Counted from the first letter of the stretch, positions 1 through 14,045 are shown. The stretch: DNA of 64,000 nt from Spirodela intermedia (GCA_902729315.2 LR746264.1:5915878-5979877); one strand, 5' to 3'. Numbers and translations are program-made. The notes: generated by a model from the sequence alone, not told the origin.

Positions 1-1137
1 TTTGGATGTCAAGATCCCGTTCTTCTATGACTGAATTCACTCACTAACTATGATTGTTCATAGTAGGAACAAATGATCATACAGAGCTGAGGTTGTCAAC
101 ATTGAGGGCCCATTGAATTTCAGAATCAGGTGAGTAACAGAAAAATGTACAACATTAATGATGAACATGCTTTTTTGTTTTACATGGTTTTTTTTTTGTG
201 GTACAATGTTGCATGGGTTTATGTGATAGCCTATGGTACTTACTCACCAATGATTCACGCATTTATCTTCAATAATTGTCACAATTCAAGCGGGCATAGA
301 CTAGTTGAATTATCGATAATATTAATATCAGCTCCTTGATTGGAAATCCGATGAATAATTGAATAAATAAGTTTCCATTATTTTGAATAGAAATAACTAT
401 TATCACACAAATTTTCTGCATTTTCTAAGATACGTGAGCTTTTTTATGCTTATTTTCGACATAACAAGGTCCTTAATTACTCGAAGGTGCCATATTCTTT
501 TCTCCTGCAAATCTGCGCTATTAGATCTAACTTTGGAATTTATTAAAGATATCCAAATTTATTTGAAAATATGTTCTAAGACCTTAAAAGTGTTGCGATT
601 TAGCACTCATTGCCATAGATACGTAAACATCTGCGACATTTGCCTAAAACTGTGCTACAATACAATATCTGGTAAGCTGAAGAGAAGCGACGGTTGATTG
701 AGATTAAAAACACTATAACCAATTCCAAATCCAATAATTCAAATTTTGGGGTACATTTTACATAAATCGTATGTTTTTCTTTTTTTATTACTATTAAGTG
801 ATATTTTATGCTGATAATTTGGGGGAACTTATTATATTTCTATAGTTGTAATTAATAAAGATGAATTTGTGTAAATGGCAGATAAAATGTGGGACTTGAG
901 AAGCGTATTATACGTTATAAGTCGTGGGCGGAGGAGTCGCACAAGAAACGAAGTTATTCCTGAGGAACATCTGAACCAGCGCTGACTTTATTCGTAGGTG
1001 ACCCTGAACAGAACACAGGGTCTCTGCTTAGCGCGGCGGATCACGCGAAAGGTACTGCCGGGGAAGTCTCTCTCCGTCCCCATCTACTCTTGTCTCTCCA
1101 TCCGCGACTCGTGAGTAGAGAGGGAGGGGGTCTTGCT
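1..1137. other. Upstream spacer and probable 5' leader of MED33
   Basis: No gene is recognised in the first 900 bases. They are AT-rich and the open frames are short, lack family motifs and mostly start at non-ATG codons. Base composition turns GC-rich from about 980, and the stretch around 1020-1137 (CT-rich, ending just before three successive ATG codons) looks like the 5' untranslated leader of the Mediator gene. The TATA box and transcription start are not clear. Confidence 0.4.
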
Positions 1138-4100
1138 ATGATGATGGCCGCTGCAGTGGCGTCTCCCCCGAAGCTGCCGTCTCATGGGGGGGTGGCGTTG
1201 CTGGGGGGATTGGGATTGTCGGCGTCGGTGCCGGCGTTGTGGGACGAAGTCGTAGAGCTCACAAAGGGAGCGGCGGAGAAGGGAATGGACGCCGTTGCCT
1301 GGGGCTCCCAACTGGCTTCCGCCTTGCACGCCGCCGGGGTGTCACTCCCTTCCCCGGGCCTCGCCCACGCCCTCGTCTCGTACGTCTGCTGGTCTGGTCA
1401 CCATGTCCCAGCCTCATGGAAATACGTCGATTGGGCTCTCGCCTCCGGGCTCGCTCCTCCTGTTCTCGTTCTTGCCCACCTTTCTATCAGGTCTGCAAAT
1501 TGTACACTCTGTCGTACGCATGAATATCGCCACGGTGCTTCCTGTTTGCATTTTGAATAGACAAAGTGTCACTGTTCTGTCATATAACTATTTTATTGTC
1601 TTCAAGACTGCTCTTAATCGTTTCAACTTTTTATCTTAAAACAAGCGGATTAAATTCCAAATGGTCTAGGAAGTTGTTTAACCTTGGTTGAAGACGCTAT
1701 TTCCGAGGGTTTCGCGCTCTCTATTTCCTTTCTTTTCCGTTAATGTTAAACATACTCCATTAAACTGTTTTTTGAATGATATATATGTTACCGGTATGGT
1801 TACTGGGTTTCGTTTTTCACGTTAACACTTTTGAATCCTTGCTTTGTTTAGCGTGTACTAAACCTTATTATTCCATCTCCTTTATTCTTCAGGGTTCTGC
1901 CGTATCGACGTTCAAGGCCGTCGGCATATAGACTTTACATGGAACTCCTCAAGAGACACGTGTTTACATTCGCTCCAGAAGTGAATAAAGCTGGCTGGAA
2001 ACAGTGAGAATAAACTTCGCCACATTCACCTTTTTGGCAATATTATTACTAAGTCCTTCTGTTCTGCTCGATTGCGTTGTTTATTTCCTAAAGTCATTTC
2101 TTGTTTAGCAGTAGCTTGTCCAGTGGAGCAATTTTCCTGTAGCAAGGCTCTTAGTTGATCTGGACTGTGAAGGAATGTAGCAGTTCACAAAATCATATCG
2201 TTTTACATGGTATCTCTGTCCTTGCTTGAATGTGCACATGCTAACTCAGTCTGCTCTGATACTGATTCTACACGGTCTTGTCCTATGCAACTGTTTTGGT
2301 TTTATGGACAGCACACCTACTTGGTCTCCATCTATTTATCTTTTTTTGGACATGCTGGCAGTCTTCACGAGGGGGAAATATACGCAGTTCCTAATGGGCC
2401 AAATCATCTACAGACCCAGGCAATGACCTGGATGCTTGCAATCTTAAGCCATGTAGTCTTCACATGCTAGCTGCCCATGACTCAGCGTAAAAACTTTTAT
2501 TTCGGAATAAGAATGAAATTTTTGGATATACCAGTGGACTACATTGGGGGGAAAATTTAAAAGTTTCTAATTATCCAAATTATTGTCAGAACTGGCAAAA
2601 GGCCTGGAGGCTTTCAATTTTAAGACATGAGGTCTTCAGATGCCATCTGCGTTTGACTGACTGTAAAAGCCTTCATCTCGGAATAGTAATGAGGAGGAAA
2701 GGGCGGCCAATATCACCATCAGCATGGCTAGTTATTTCTGTAGCCACCGCAATCAGCGTCAGCCTGTTGCTGCGACCAACCTATTGAAAGTAGCAGACCC
2801 ATGGGGTGAGGGAGACGAGGAAGCAAACAAACTTGTTAATGAAGGGGCTTCCTTTTTCCCCTTCCAGCCTTTCTGAAGTTGACGCCTTTGTTATTTCCTG
2901 TGTGGGATGATTTTTTGCTTACTTGTTCATCTTGACTTGAGGTTCAATGATTCTGGTTCTCCAAATGTGCAAGGGACAGCTGAGTAGTGTAGCTTAGGCT
3001 TTGAAAGGCTCATTGGAGCTGACTCAGCATGGGTCAAAACTGTTGTGGCTTCTAAATTGATATGAGCCAGCTTGCCTGACTGGAATTTGTTGACTATAAT
3101 TGAGATTGCATTGTGAATTAGATTCCTTAGTGTCGATCAAAAATGAAGATTTGAGTCTCGCTACAATGTGGAAAATATATATTTTGCTTGATTCCACTTC
3201 AAACCACTCAGCAAGCATTTAGACTAACATGCTAATTTGTTTTTTCTGGACACTGTTCAGCTCAATCAGATCACAGCCCTATGTGACTTTGATGAAGTCC
3301 AAATGACTGGTTGCCTCTTTCTTAACTATGGAGATAAACACTCTCCATAGAGAATTTTCCCCTTTTTGGGTTGCATCAGGAAGGCTCACTGGATCATCTC
3401 AACCATTTATTTCATGAAAGAAAACCTAAGTTGACTTCTTGTGCTTATTTTTTTCCTGTCTAGACGGGCTCATGAATGAATTCTTTTGGTCAATTTACTT
3501 GTGTAACAGTCTCATGGTTTTTGAAATATCTATAGACTTGCTCTGGATATGGAATCGTTTGACCAGAGATGTGACTTAGAGATCCTTAAGTCCTCTTATA
3601 ACTGATTCATAAAGCATAGGATTTTCTATATTTTCAAAGGTATAAGTATTTTTGACGTAGATTAAGCTTGGTTAGAATTTGGTGCTCCCACAAACATACC
3701 ATCAAAGATTGTCGGGCATTCTACACAAATCAGTTATAAGACATGCTTTGGCTATGAGATAGCTGAACTCTTGAGTTTTCAACCTATTCCTGGAATAACG
3801 GACCAGGGCTTGATGATGACAACGACAATGATTTTGAAACCATTGTTATTCAAGTGATCTTTTTGCCTGTACATTTTTAACTTGGCCATCTACCATGGTT
3901 TGTGAAGTTGGTTGATATTGATTCGAATCAGTTACTCGGGATCATAATTGAGGATTTGGTACCTCGTACAAGGGGAGAGAAACCTGCTCTCCTTGTAAAT
4001 TTAAAATATAAAACAAAAATCATTGTCAAGGATTTTGGAGGAGGGTGGTTTTTTATAGTGTTCCTTCATATGGTAGTAGGAATGAAGAAGAGCCAAATAA

Positions 4101-7100
4101 TTAGAAGAAACGAGAAAGAAAAAGAAGTGTAAGTTAATACTGTGGCTAGGAGGTAAAGATGATGGAAAGGAAGTGCAATACTGTATAGAAATTTATATAT
4201 GCCAATAAAATATGTAAAGATTCCATATATATGCATTCATTACTTTAAAAATATTTTTTATGATATATTTTTAAAAGCATTTCCCTGTTACCTTTTCTTG
4301 TAATGTCTCCTAGCTACTAGATGGTCGGCCATTATGTTGATTTCCTTTAAAACCTTTATTTAGCTTTATTACTGTTAAAATATTCTTTTTAATGCATTTG
4401 ACTTTTTTTTACACCTAAGGCGGGCAAAATGTGTGAGACAGTGATTGGGGACGTTCTAGAATGATCTACATAATCAACTAAGTTGTTGCAAAGGATCAGA
4501 AAGTTCAGCTATTAATTGAATACCTTATTGCTTCTCTGTGAACTATTTATTTGGACTAGAGTTCAGTGGCTAAGCCCAAAGTGAAGAATCAACTCTCCAC
4601 AATAATTGGGAACGGCATGCTAGTACTATGAACGACTTGGTGTCAAATTGTGGAAATAATAATATCAAATGATCATTCTCCTGCTTTACCAGACATGTTG
4701 AGCTCTATGTATTCTTGTACAAGTGAAAAGGGGATGGACTCTGCTTACCCAAGGCGGAAAGGAGTGGGTCCCTAGTCTAGCTTTAGTTAAGATTCTTTTA
4801 AAATTGTATTCACAATTTTCTACTTTGAATACCACGTTAAGTTTGTCGCTGAACAATTTAATGGATGGGACCATGAATTTTTCACATCTAATCAATTACA
4901 AATAAAGATGGTCCTATTTGTTAAGTACTATGAGATATTCCATCTCCAACAATTGGATAATATTTCTTACAACAGACTATAAATTCTATATTGAGTAATT
5001 ATTTAATCCTTGTCCATGATAGTTGTTAAACTCTGTAATGTCAACTAGACATGCTTTTCCAGTTGATCATATTAAGTTTTTAAGCTAGAACACGAAGTAA
5101 ACCACGTTGTTAGACAACCTATTGCCATTGATATTCTTATTGTTAACTTACAATTTTGGTGACTATGAACATGCCTCAGGCATATATAACTAAATATTGT
5201 ATATCCATGCTCATCTTTATTGAATAAGATGTTTTAGCCAATGAGAAAGGCTTCCTTGGTGAGGCAAGGACCTATTAGGGATGTTTGTCTACACATCCAA
5301 ACATATTGACCTCCTGACTTTGCTGTCTGGGCTCTGCCTCGATGATGCCTTGAAGACTGTGCGTTGTCTATTGACAATTTGTCTGATCTCAGATTTGATC
5401 CCATTCTGACATCCTTGCCATCTACTGCACGACTGTTTTAATAGTACTTTCAGGCGGCGATAAGCTTACAGTGTATCATTGTATCATTTACAGTGTAGTC
5501 AAGATATTCCTGATCCATGTCTTATGCCACTGATTGACAAGTGGATGTGATTTCTTTGTTTTGTTTTTTAAAATTTTCTAGGGTAGATTTCCTGCATTTT
5601 GACTTATTTCTTTATAAATTTTATTGACATCTTCTGTAACTATGAGAGCTGAAAATGCAATTGCAGGATTTTGTCGTCCGTGGATGCGCTTCTTCATCTT
5701 TCAGAGACATTTGGTACCCAAGATTGTGAACCAGGGGTGTTATTAGTCGAATTCGTTTTCTGTATTTTGTGGCAGTTAGTTGATGCTTCCTTGGATGACG
5801 AAGGTTTGTTGGAATTGACACCAGAAAAGAAATCATGGTGGCTAAATAAGCCGCAGGGCATGGACATCGATGGAGAAGAGACTTTTGACGAAAAGAGCGA
5901 ATTCTCTGAGAAATTATGGAAAGCAAACACCGTCATGTCCATTGAGCTTGTTGGGATGCTACTGCAACATAAGTTAATATCTGGGCTTCTTTGCTTGGCG
6001 CGCCAAAATATGTATGAGCTTTGTTTACATGTCTTACGAGGTCCTTTTATTTTTGCTTTACACAACTAGCATCATGCTAATTTGTGGTCTTCTGGCGTGT
6101 CTATTGATTGATATTTGCGATAGGTGTAGCTTTTTTATTATCCTAAAGATTGGGGACATAGGAGAAAATGCATTTGGATTTGACCAGATCAGATTATTTC
6201 GATACTAGCAGTTTTTGTTGTATTTTGATGAGTTTTACAAAATATTATATTTTATACTACTGAGTTCGTCACTGCTTAATTTGAGAAGTGTAACATTTTT
6301 TTGTTAATGTTTATTTTAGAGGGAATTTTCAGGATATGAAGAGCATCTGCAGTTTCTTTCTAGTGTTTGGGCATGTTTGTAGTTTTGTATTTATTGAGGA
6401 TTCTACACTTGGCGGTTTCCTACTCTGCTGGATGATGATCCAGGAATTTGATTTTCATTGAATTCTCACAAAATATGAGATCCAGTGGTAAATATAACAA
6501 TTACTATTAGTCAGTAGCTTATGCTTTCTTTGTATTCTTGGGTTTATTGTTTCTATAGGACTTAGAAGTTTATTTCATTTCAGTGCACTGTTTTATCAAG
6601 TGTTCTTTGTAATTGATGTGCTTACGTGGAAAGTGCCCTAACGTGGTTGTCATTTATAGCGTTTTTTTAATATGATAAAGCTTCTGATCAATTAGTCCTA
6701 TTTATACTAGGCCTTTGCATTGGGGAATTTTCGCACGCCGTCTGCAGTTGGTTGCTACAAATTCATTGGCGTTGAGGAATTCAGCAGTGTCTCCTGACAA
6801 ACTTTTGCAATTATCATTACATAGTCACAGGGAATTGGGTCGAGCAAGTGAACCTAGTCAATACCAGGAATTTTGTGCTATTACTTCTGGACCTCATTCA
6901 TCTCTGGGTGGTCTTTGTCATGGGGCCAGCCATTCTTCTCTGTGGATACCTTTGGATATTTATCTAGAAGATTGTGTTGATGGTTCAGTTGCAGCAACCA
7001 ATGCCATTGAAATTATAAGCGGTAAGGACGCTTTTATCCTCCATTTTTCAAGTGTGCTCTTAATTCATTATCCCTTTTGTATCTGACATTCAGTGAATGT

Positions 7101-10100
7101 ATAGAATATCAATTCTCAAGATACAGAAATTTTCTACAGGTTTAGTAAAGGCTCTTCAAGCAATTAATAGGACCACCTGGCATGATGCTTTCTTAGGTCT
7201 CTGGGTGGCAGCTCTTCGGCTTGTCCAAAGGGTGTGAATTTCTTTTATCTATTTTTCTATCATATGTTTTCTTGTTTGATATGGATTTGTATTTGGGGTA
7301 TGCTTTTTACTTAATATTCTTTCTTGTTTTTTGTTCATTGGTATAGGAAAGGGATCCCATTGAAGGTCCGATACCACATATAGATACACGTTTGTGTTTG
7401 CTTCTGTCAATAACAACACTATCAGTTGCTGATATTATTAGGGAGGAAGAGACAAACACATCCGAGGAAAGTGGAAACGGTGCCAATAATCCATGGAAAG
7501 AGAAACTCACTGCTGGGGAGCGCCGGAAGGCTTTAATGTCCAGCATACAAGTACTGGGGGATTATGAGACATTGCTGGCTCCTCCAAAATGTTCTATTTC
7601 TGTAGCCAATCAGGCTGCAGCAAAAGCGATGCTATTTATTTCTGAGTTCAATGTTTCTAGTGGTTACTTTGAAAGCATTAGCACGAATGAGAAGACATTA
7701 GACTGCTGTAAGTGACTTGTCTACTTTATTATTATTTTTTAGTTCGCTGCCCTTATATATTTTATTTTTTATTATTTATATTTACAGTGTTTTAGCAATC
7801 TTGTGACTCTAATATGTTATTTTTAGCTGGTAATATGCGACATCTGATTGTGGAGGCTTGTATCGCACGAAATCTGTTGGACACATCTGCTTATTTTTGG
7901 CCAGGCTATGTGAATGGTCGTATCAGCCAGCTACCTCATGCTATGCCAGGCCAAGGTCCTGGATGGTCAGCTTTAATGATGGGTGCCCCTCTAACCTCAT
8001 CAATGATAAATGTATTGGAGAACACTCCAGCTTCAAGGTATGGCAGTACTTGACATTTATAATTAAAAATATGCTGAGACATTGACTTTATTTCTTCATT
8101 CAATCATGCGGCATTACGTGTCATCAGTTGTGATTGCTGTTATTGATTTCTAATGCCACAAATCAACTATCTTCGGAAATTGTGAATTGCTTTTGGCTTC
8201 AAAACAGGGATTCATTGTTGTCTGGTCTCTAGGTGCCTCTTGATTCACTGGATCTAGTGTGATTGAATTGCTAAATTATATATATGTATATATATCCATA
8301 TATGTGTTAAAAATGTTTCACTGATACACGCAGATGTGTTTGACCTGTAGGCCCTTTTTAGCTTGCGAACTTGGTGTGCAGTGCATCCAGGTGAGAGGTC
8401 TCCTAATGTAGACTCCTACAGAAAGGATTGGTGGAGCGTAGTTTGGAAAGATGTTTCTAGGATTCGGGTCCTTCCCACTAACTTAGAGACGAATTAGCTT
8501 GGGCCATAAGGATGCCGCTTGTCTCACAGCAAACTTGTGTTGATCTATGCATTGGGTCCAGGACTTACATTCCGTAGGTTTGCAGATCATCATCATGGCT
8601 TTTTCAACTTCTTGTCAAGTCAGATCCCCATGCCATTCTTCTGGTAAACATACATAAAGAAAAAGAAACCATCGATTTGGGAAATACATTTGAAGTGTAG
8701 CTATAATGCAAGCTTTTCAGAACTACCACAATGGCTTGTATCCTTGTTCTATTGAAATTGATTTCTAGTTTAAAAACTTCTGTATGCCCTCTATTTATAT
8801 TACATGACGCCTTTTTTTTACTTATCTGTGATAAGTAAACTGAATTAAACTTATGAATTCAATGTAAGTTTAGGAGAGCTCGAAAAGATATTTGAAATTG
8901 CATCCAATGGATCAGACGATGACAGGATTTCTGCTGCCACTATCCTCTGTGGAGCCTCCCTTATTCGAGGATGGAATTTTCAGGTAGCTGTTGTTTTGAC
9001 TAAAATTTCAGTGGTTTCCTCGGATTATCACTCATGATAATTGATCTAATTGACTGTAAAAATTGAACTCATAATCTTCTTATCATTTGCAGGAATATAC
9101 TGTTCGTTTTGTCGTGAAGTTACTCTCACCCCCAATTCCTGTTGATTATTCAGGGATTGACAGCCATTTAATAAGTCATGCTCCTGTACTGTTTGTCATT
9201 CTCACTGGAATATCATCTGTGGACTGTGTGCAAGTTTTCTCGTTTCATGGTCTGGTAGGTTCTCTCTTAATACTGTCTTCTGGGCGTGATGCGATCAAAT
9301 CCAATACAGTTCTATCACTGACATGCTTGAATGATGTTGTTGCGTTCACATTCATTTTTTACCAGGTTCCAGAGCTTGCAGGAGCATTGATGGCTATTTG
9401 TGAAGTTTTTGGGTCCTGTCTGCCAAGCATTTCGCGGACTCTCTCATCAGGAGAAGTTTCCACCCATGCAGTATTTTCAAATGCATTCATTCTTCTTTTG
9501 AGATTATGGAAGTTCAATCATCCACCTCTAGAGTATTGCATTATGGGAGATGGTGCTCCTGTTGGGTCTCAATTAACGCCAGAATATCTTTTATTGCTTC
9601 GTAACTCTTATGTAGTAGCTTCTAGTCAGGAGCAAAACAGCAGAAAGCAAGTGTTGCCAAATACAACAGATATGAATCCTATCTTTGTTGACTCATTTCC
9701 AAAGTTGAAGATTTGGTACCGGCAGCATCAAGCATGTTTAGCTTCCACACTCTCTGGTTTAGTTCCCGGAACTCCAGTTCATCACAACGTTGACAGTCTT
9801 TTGAGCATGATGTTCAGGAAGCTCAGTAGAGGTAACCAATCTGTAGGGTCTGGTGCATCTGGAAGTAGCAGCCTGAGCAATTCTTCTAACCCTGGAATTG
9901 AAGATGCTTCTTTGAGACCCAAGTTAGCCGCATGGGACATCTTGGAAGCAGTCCCTTTTGTTGTTGATGCTGCTCTAACAGCTTGTTCCCATTCAAAGCT
10001 GTCGCCTCGTGAATTGGCAACTGGTTAGTTCATCTTAAAATATTCCTCTTCTTTGATTAATCCCACGAAGCTTGCTATTTTTATCTGCATAAATGTTTTG

Positions 10101-13100
10101 TAATAACTTTGGTAGCCTATTTTACTAAATGTCTTGCATTATTGTATTAGTTGTGGTAGAATAAGAATCCCATTTCGTAATGGTAATCAAATTGAACAGG
10201 AAGCATATTTCATGTGAAGCATAGAGAAATTATAATAAGATGTTTTATGGAATATGAACTTCTTTTTGAGTTTCAGTTTGTAGTATCGTGATCATTTCTA
10301 GCTTTTATGTTTCAGGCCTCAAAGATCTGGCTGATTTCCTTCCTGCATCATTGGCTACAATTGTAAGTTACTTCTCTGCAGAGGTGACGCGTGGAGTTTG
10401 GGAACCTGCTTTCATGAATGGCACAGATTGGCCCAGTCCTGCTGCTAATCTCTCGACTGTTGAAGACCACATAAAAAAAATTGTAGCTGCCACTGGTGTT
10501 GACGTTCCAAGCCTTGTCACAGGTGGCTTATTGTTTTGTTTAGGTTTTCTTATTGTATGAAATTAGATCAGATAAAATAGTACATTTTCATTTCCTTCTA
10601 GTTCTCTCTCTTTATTTCTTTAGTCTTTGAGTTTTTTTTTTGCATTTAAAACAACAAAGAAGCACTCAGATGTTAATGTTTCTTGATGTTTTATAAAACG
10701 GCAAAATTCCCTGAATAATCACATCTTGCGTTGGTGACCCATTGATCTATTTTGTTAAACAATGGAATCATGGCTAGTTCTGTAATTAGGAATTCGTGAT
10801 TATAGAGGTTGGATATATCGTAAAGGAATTCTGCAATGCGCCCACGTAAAGAAAAGTAAAAACAGAAGTTGTGCAGTTTGCTTTCCCTTTTACTCCAGGA
10901 AATGTAGGTAAGAGCCATTTTTCTTCTTTTCTTAATGAACGTTTATTTTTTCTTGCACACTTATCTAAAAATAAACTATTTTTCCTCCAAAACATAACTT
11001 TTGTTGTCATGATATTTTGGACATGAGAATGTAGCTATGACAATTGACTGCTTAAATGGAAGTATAATTTTCAGTTGTCTGAGCTCATTGTACATAAATT
11101 CGCCGATGCACTGCCTTTTAGTTAGTGCATTAATGCTTAGTCCCTTTTCTACATTACCATCTTAGGCCTAACACACGCACCACAACGACCAAAGGCCAAT
11201 CATTTTAGAGGACTTGAGCCATTCTTGCTATTTGGGTTTTTTAATTCTTATTGTTCATTTGGAGATCAAAGTGTTCCGTGCCAAAGCTTCCTCAATAGTG
11301 ATTGCCATTACCCCGAATTATCTCCGTGCTCTACTTTTATCATTTTATAACAAATGTTTCTCTCAGGAATGAAGTAGCAACTGTCATTTACGCATATCAT
11401 GTCGTCGCCAAATTTTCTGGGTGTATTTTATTTTTTGTTGCTTGTCTCATGCGTTTGGAACCACAAATGCTGACGAAGAGCGATTTAGTTACGTCTACTT
11501 TTCTCAAAAGGTTTTATAGAGAAAGTCCCAAGTACAATATGTTTCCGGACCGATCTTTGTGGATTGCTTTGTAACATTTGGCAGGTCTTTTCATAGTATA
11601 AACCTCTTCGTGTCTACTTAGTAATAATCTGTGAATTTTTTGAGCAAGAGGTATGAATCCTGAAAGACTGGTGGCAAAGAGAAAGGGAACATCCTGATTT
11701 GTTTGACTTGGATGGGCAAAGATTTGACGTGCAACTGAACTAGGACAACAAAGACATTGATGCCAAACGAAGAGATTACAAGTTTGTGGCGGTAGGTTAT
11801 TTTTTATTTGGTGGGAAAGAAACTAGAAATGAAAGAGTTACTCTTTGGAGACTATATTGAGCCAACTCCAGCGATGTGGTTGTGAAGATGGTGGATGCAG
11901 AGTTCTCTTGGAGAAATAATTTTTCTTACCGAATTGAGACTTGCTCAGGTAAATTGGCGAATAAAGAAATTGTTACGGCTGATACTAATGGTATTGTCGT
12001 GCCGAGTATTAGCAGCTATTGAGTATTAGTGGTCTGCCTCTAGGGGCTCTGGATCCCCTTTTTCGGGATGTGGCATGATTGCTCTCTGGAAATTTCGCTC
12101 AGCTCTTACTTCAGTTTTATGCCAGAAATGGTATAATCTACTCAAAATCTTTTATGGGTAAAAGATTGCCTGTCTTTCTCCCCTCTGATGGCCATGGAAA
12201 GTGTTCCTAGCGCTTTCAGCTGTGGGTGAAGAGCAGAAGATTTCCGCAGAATTTCATAAGCTTGGGAGACATCATACGCCAAAATTTCAGATTAACTGTT
12301 GATTGCTCTCAAGGAATGTAGGATCAAGAATAATTAAGGACCCATTTAATCGGGCAGGATTAAGCATAAAACCGCCATTTTTTTCAAAGCATTTACTAGG
12401 AGTTGAGCTCTCTGTTGGGATTTCTTCTGAATTTTTTCCCTTTTTTATCTCATTTACTTTCCACCCTAGAAAAAAACTGTACTTCTGTCTGATTATCTTC
12501 TGACAAGTGTGCCTTGATGACTACAGCAGGTAGCTCTCGAGCCAGGCTTCCACTCCCTTTGGCAGCATTTGTGAGTCTTACAATTACGTACAAACTCGAC
12601 AGTGCTTCTGAGCGCTTCCTCAACTTGGCCGGCCCCGCCCTGGAGAACCTTGCAGCAAGCTGCCCTTGGCCAAGCATGCCGATTGTTGCTGCCCTCTGGA
12701 CTCAGAAAGTGAAACGCTGGAGCGACTTCCTCATATTCTCTGCCTCCCGCACCGTCTTCCATCACAACAACAATGCGGTGGTTCAGCTTCTGAGGAGCTG
12801 CTTCAATGCCACCCTCGGCCTCTCGGCTGCCCACAGCAGCGGCGGCGTCGGGAGCCTCCTCGGCCATGGCTTCGGCTCCCACTTCTGCGGGGGGCTCTCT
12901 CCTGTTGCACCGGGGATCCTCTACCTGCGCATCTACCGATGTATCAAAGATATCTTGTTGCTGACCGGAGAGATCCTCTCTCTTCTCATGTCCTCGGTGA
13001 AGCTGATAGCTGATGCAGGTCTCCCTAGGGAGAAGCTCGACAAGCTGAAGAAGGGCAAGCACCGGATGCAGTATGGGCAGCCGTCGCTGGTATCCATTAT

Positions 13101-13629
13101 GACCCAGATCAAGGTCGCGGCTTCCCTCGGCGCGACATTTGCCTGGCTCTCGGGTGGCTCGGGAATCGTCCAGTCTCTGTTCCAAGAGATGCTGCCGTCC
13201 TGGTTTCTGTCGGTCCGGGAAGCGGACCGTGGTGGCGAGGGCGGCACGGCGGCGATGTTCGAAGGCTATGCGCTCGCCTACTTTGCAGTGCTCTGTGGAA
13301 TGTTTGGTTGGGGAATTGGCTCCACCTCTGTGTCGAAGAGGCGCCCCAGGGTCCTCAGAGCTCACTTGGAGTTCCTGGCTAACGCCATCGATGGCAAGAT
13401 ATCTCTCGGCTGTGGCTGGGCAACGTGGCGCGCCTACGTCCTGGGTTTCCTGGGGCTTGTGGTGCAGTGCGCCCCCTGCTGGGTACTGGAAGCCAGCGTC
13501 GACGTGCTCAAGAGACTCAGCTCGGGGCTGCGGCATTGGAATGAGGACGAGCTCGCCTTCGCCCTCCTGGAGCGAGGGGGCGTCCCGGCGATGGGTGCGG
13601 CGGCCGATCTGCTTCTTGCAAGCCAATGA
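1138..13629 (+). CDS. MED33: Mediator subunit 33 (MED33A/B, REF4/RFR1 family), 12 exons
   Basis: Plant-specific Mediator tail subunit that links transcription factors to RNA polymerase II. Arabidopsis MED33A/B (RFR1/REF4) restrain phenylpropanoid genes. I rebuilt the exons as 1138-1490, 1893-2003, 5667-6011, 6711-7021, 7140-7231, 7347-7707, 7827-8045, 8874-8983, 9093-9254, 9366-10023, 10316-10522 and 12527-13629, which total 1344 codons including the stop, the usual family length. Family-typical stretches are present: LLELTPEKKS (exon 3), ATILCGASLIRGW (exon 8), ISSVDCVQVFS (exon 9), and LWTQKVKRW and SASRTVFHHN (exon 12). Translation starts at the first of three consecutive ATGs (1138); a longer reading from 1090 would need a TTG start. 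Introns 2 (3.66 kb) and 11 (2.0 kb) are long. The exon 7 donor is uncertain: the best-looking GT at 8038 breaks the frame and the one at 8046 keeps it. Exons 1 and 12 are GC-rich, the rest AT-rich. Confidence 0.93.
2004..5666 (+). other. MED33 intron 2 (3.7 kb)
   Basis: A long AT-rich intron bounded by a GTGAGA donor and a TTGCAG acceptor that join in frame. I see no nested gene and no clear transposon ends. Short open frames inside have non-ATG starts and no recognisable motifs. Confidence 0.7.
10523..12526 (+). other. MED33 intron 11 (2.0 kb) with possible transposon relics
   Basis: The intron runs from the donor after exon 11 to a tandem CAGCAG acceptor. The stretch at about 11640-12060 reads like a degraded coding sequence, but no frame is continuous and no family can be named. 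Confidence 0.6.
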
Positions 13630-14045
13630 AAAGAGGCGTGTTGTCTTCTATTTGTAAATTATCCATCGGGGGCCTGTGAATTGCCTTTACCTGTGTGAAA
13701 TATTTTCAGACGGGTGAACCTGTATCACAGTTGCCGATCAGAGTTGGGCCTGTTGGAAGAACATGCCTCATGAGGGCCAAGGTTTGAGGGCTTGGTTTCC
13801 CTTTTAAAGCACGAGGAAAGCTTCAGAACAAGTGGAATGTGAGAACATCTCTACGGATTATTTCAATATAGTCTTCATCAGCCTGCAGGCACCTAGGAAA
13901 TGAAACTCGAGCCAAACTAACTTGGGTTCTAAAAAAAATAATTTTTTCGTATAATAAATTTAGGAGAACATTCTGTGTGAACTTTCTCAGTGGCGCTTGG
14001 AGAATCGGTGCTCAAAGATACGTCGTACATGGAGGAGGGTACATA

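Noticed and set aside
1090-1137. Upstream extension of the MED33 start
   Set aside because: The extension begins with TTG; three ATGs at 1138-1146 give the expected N-terminus.
12493-13626. 377-codon minus-strand open frame
   Set aside because: It is antisense to the last exon of MED33, whose protein sequence is clearly conserved. The frame is open because of high GC content.
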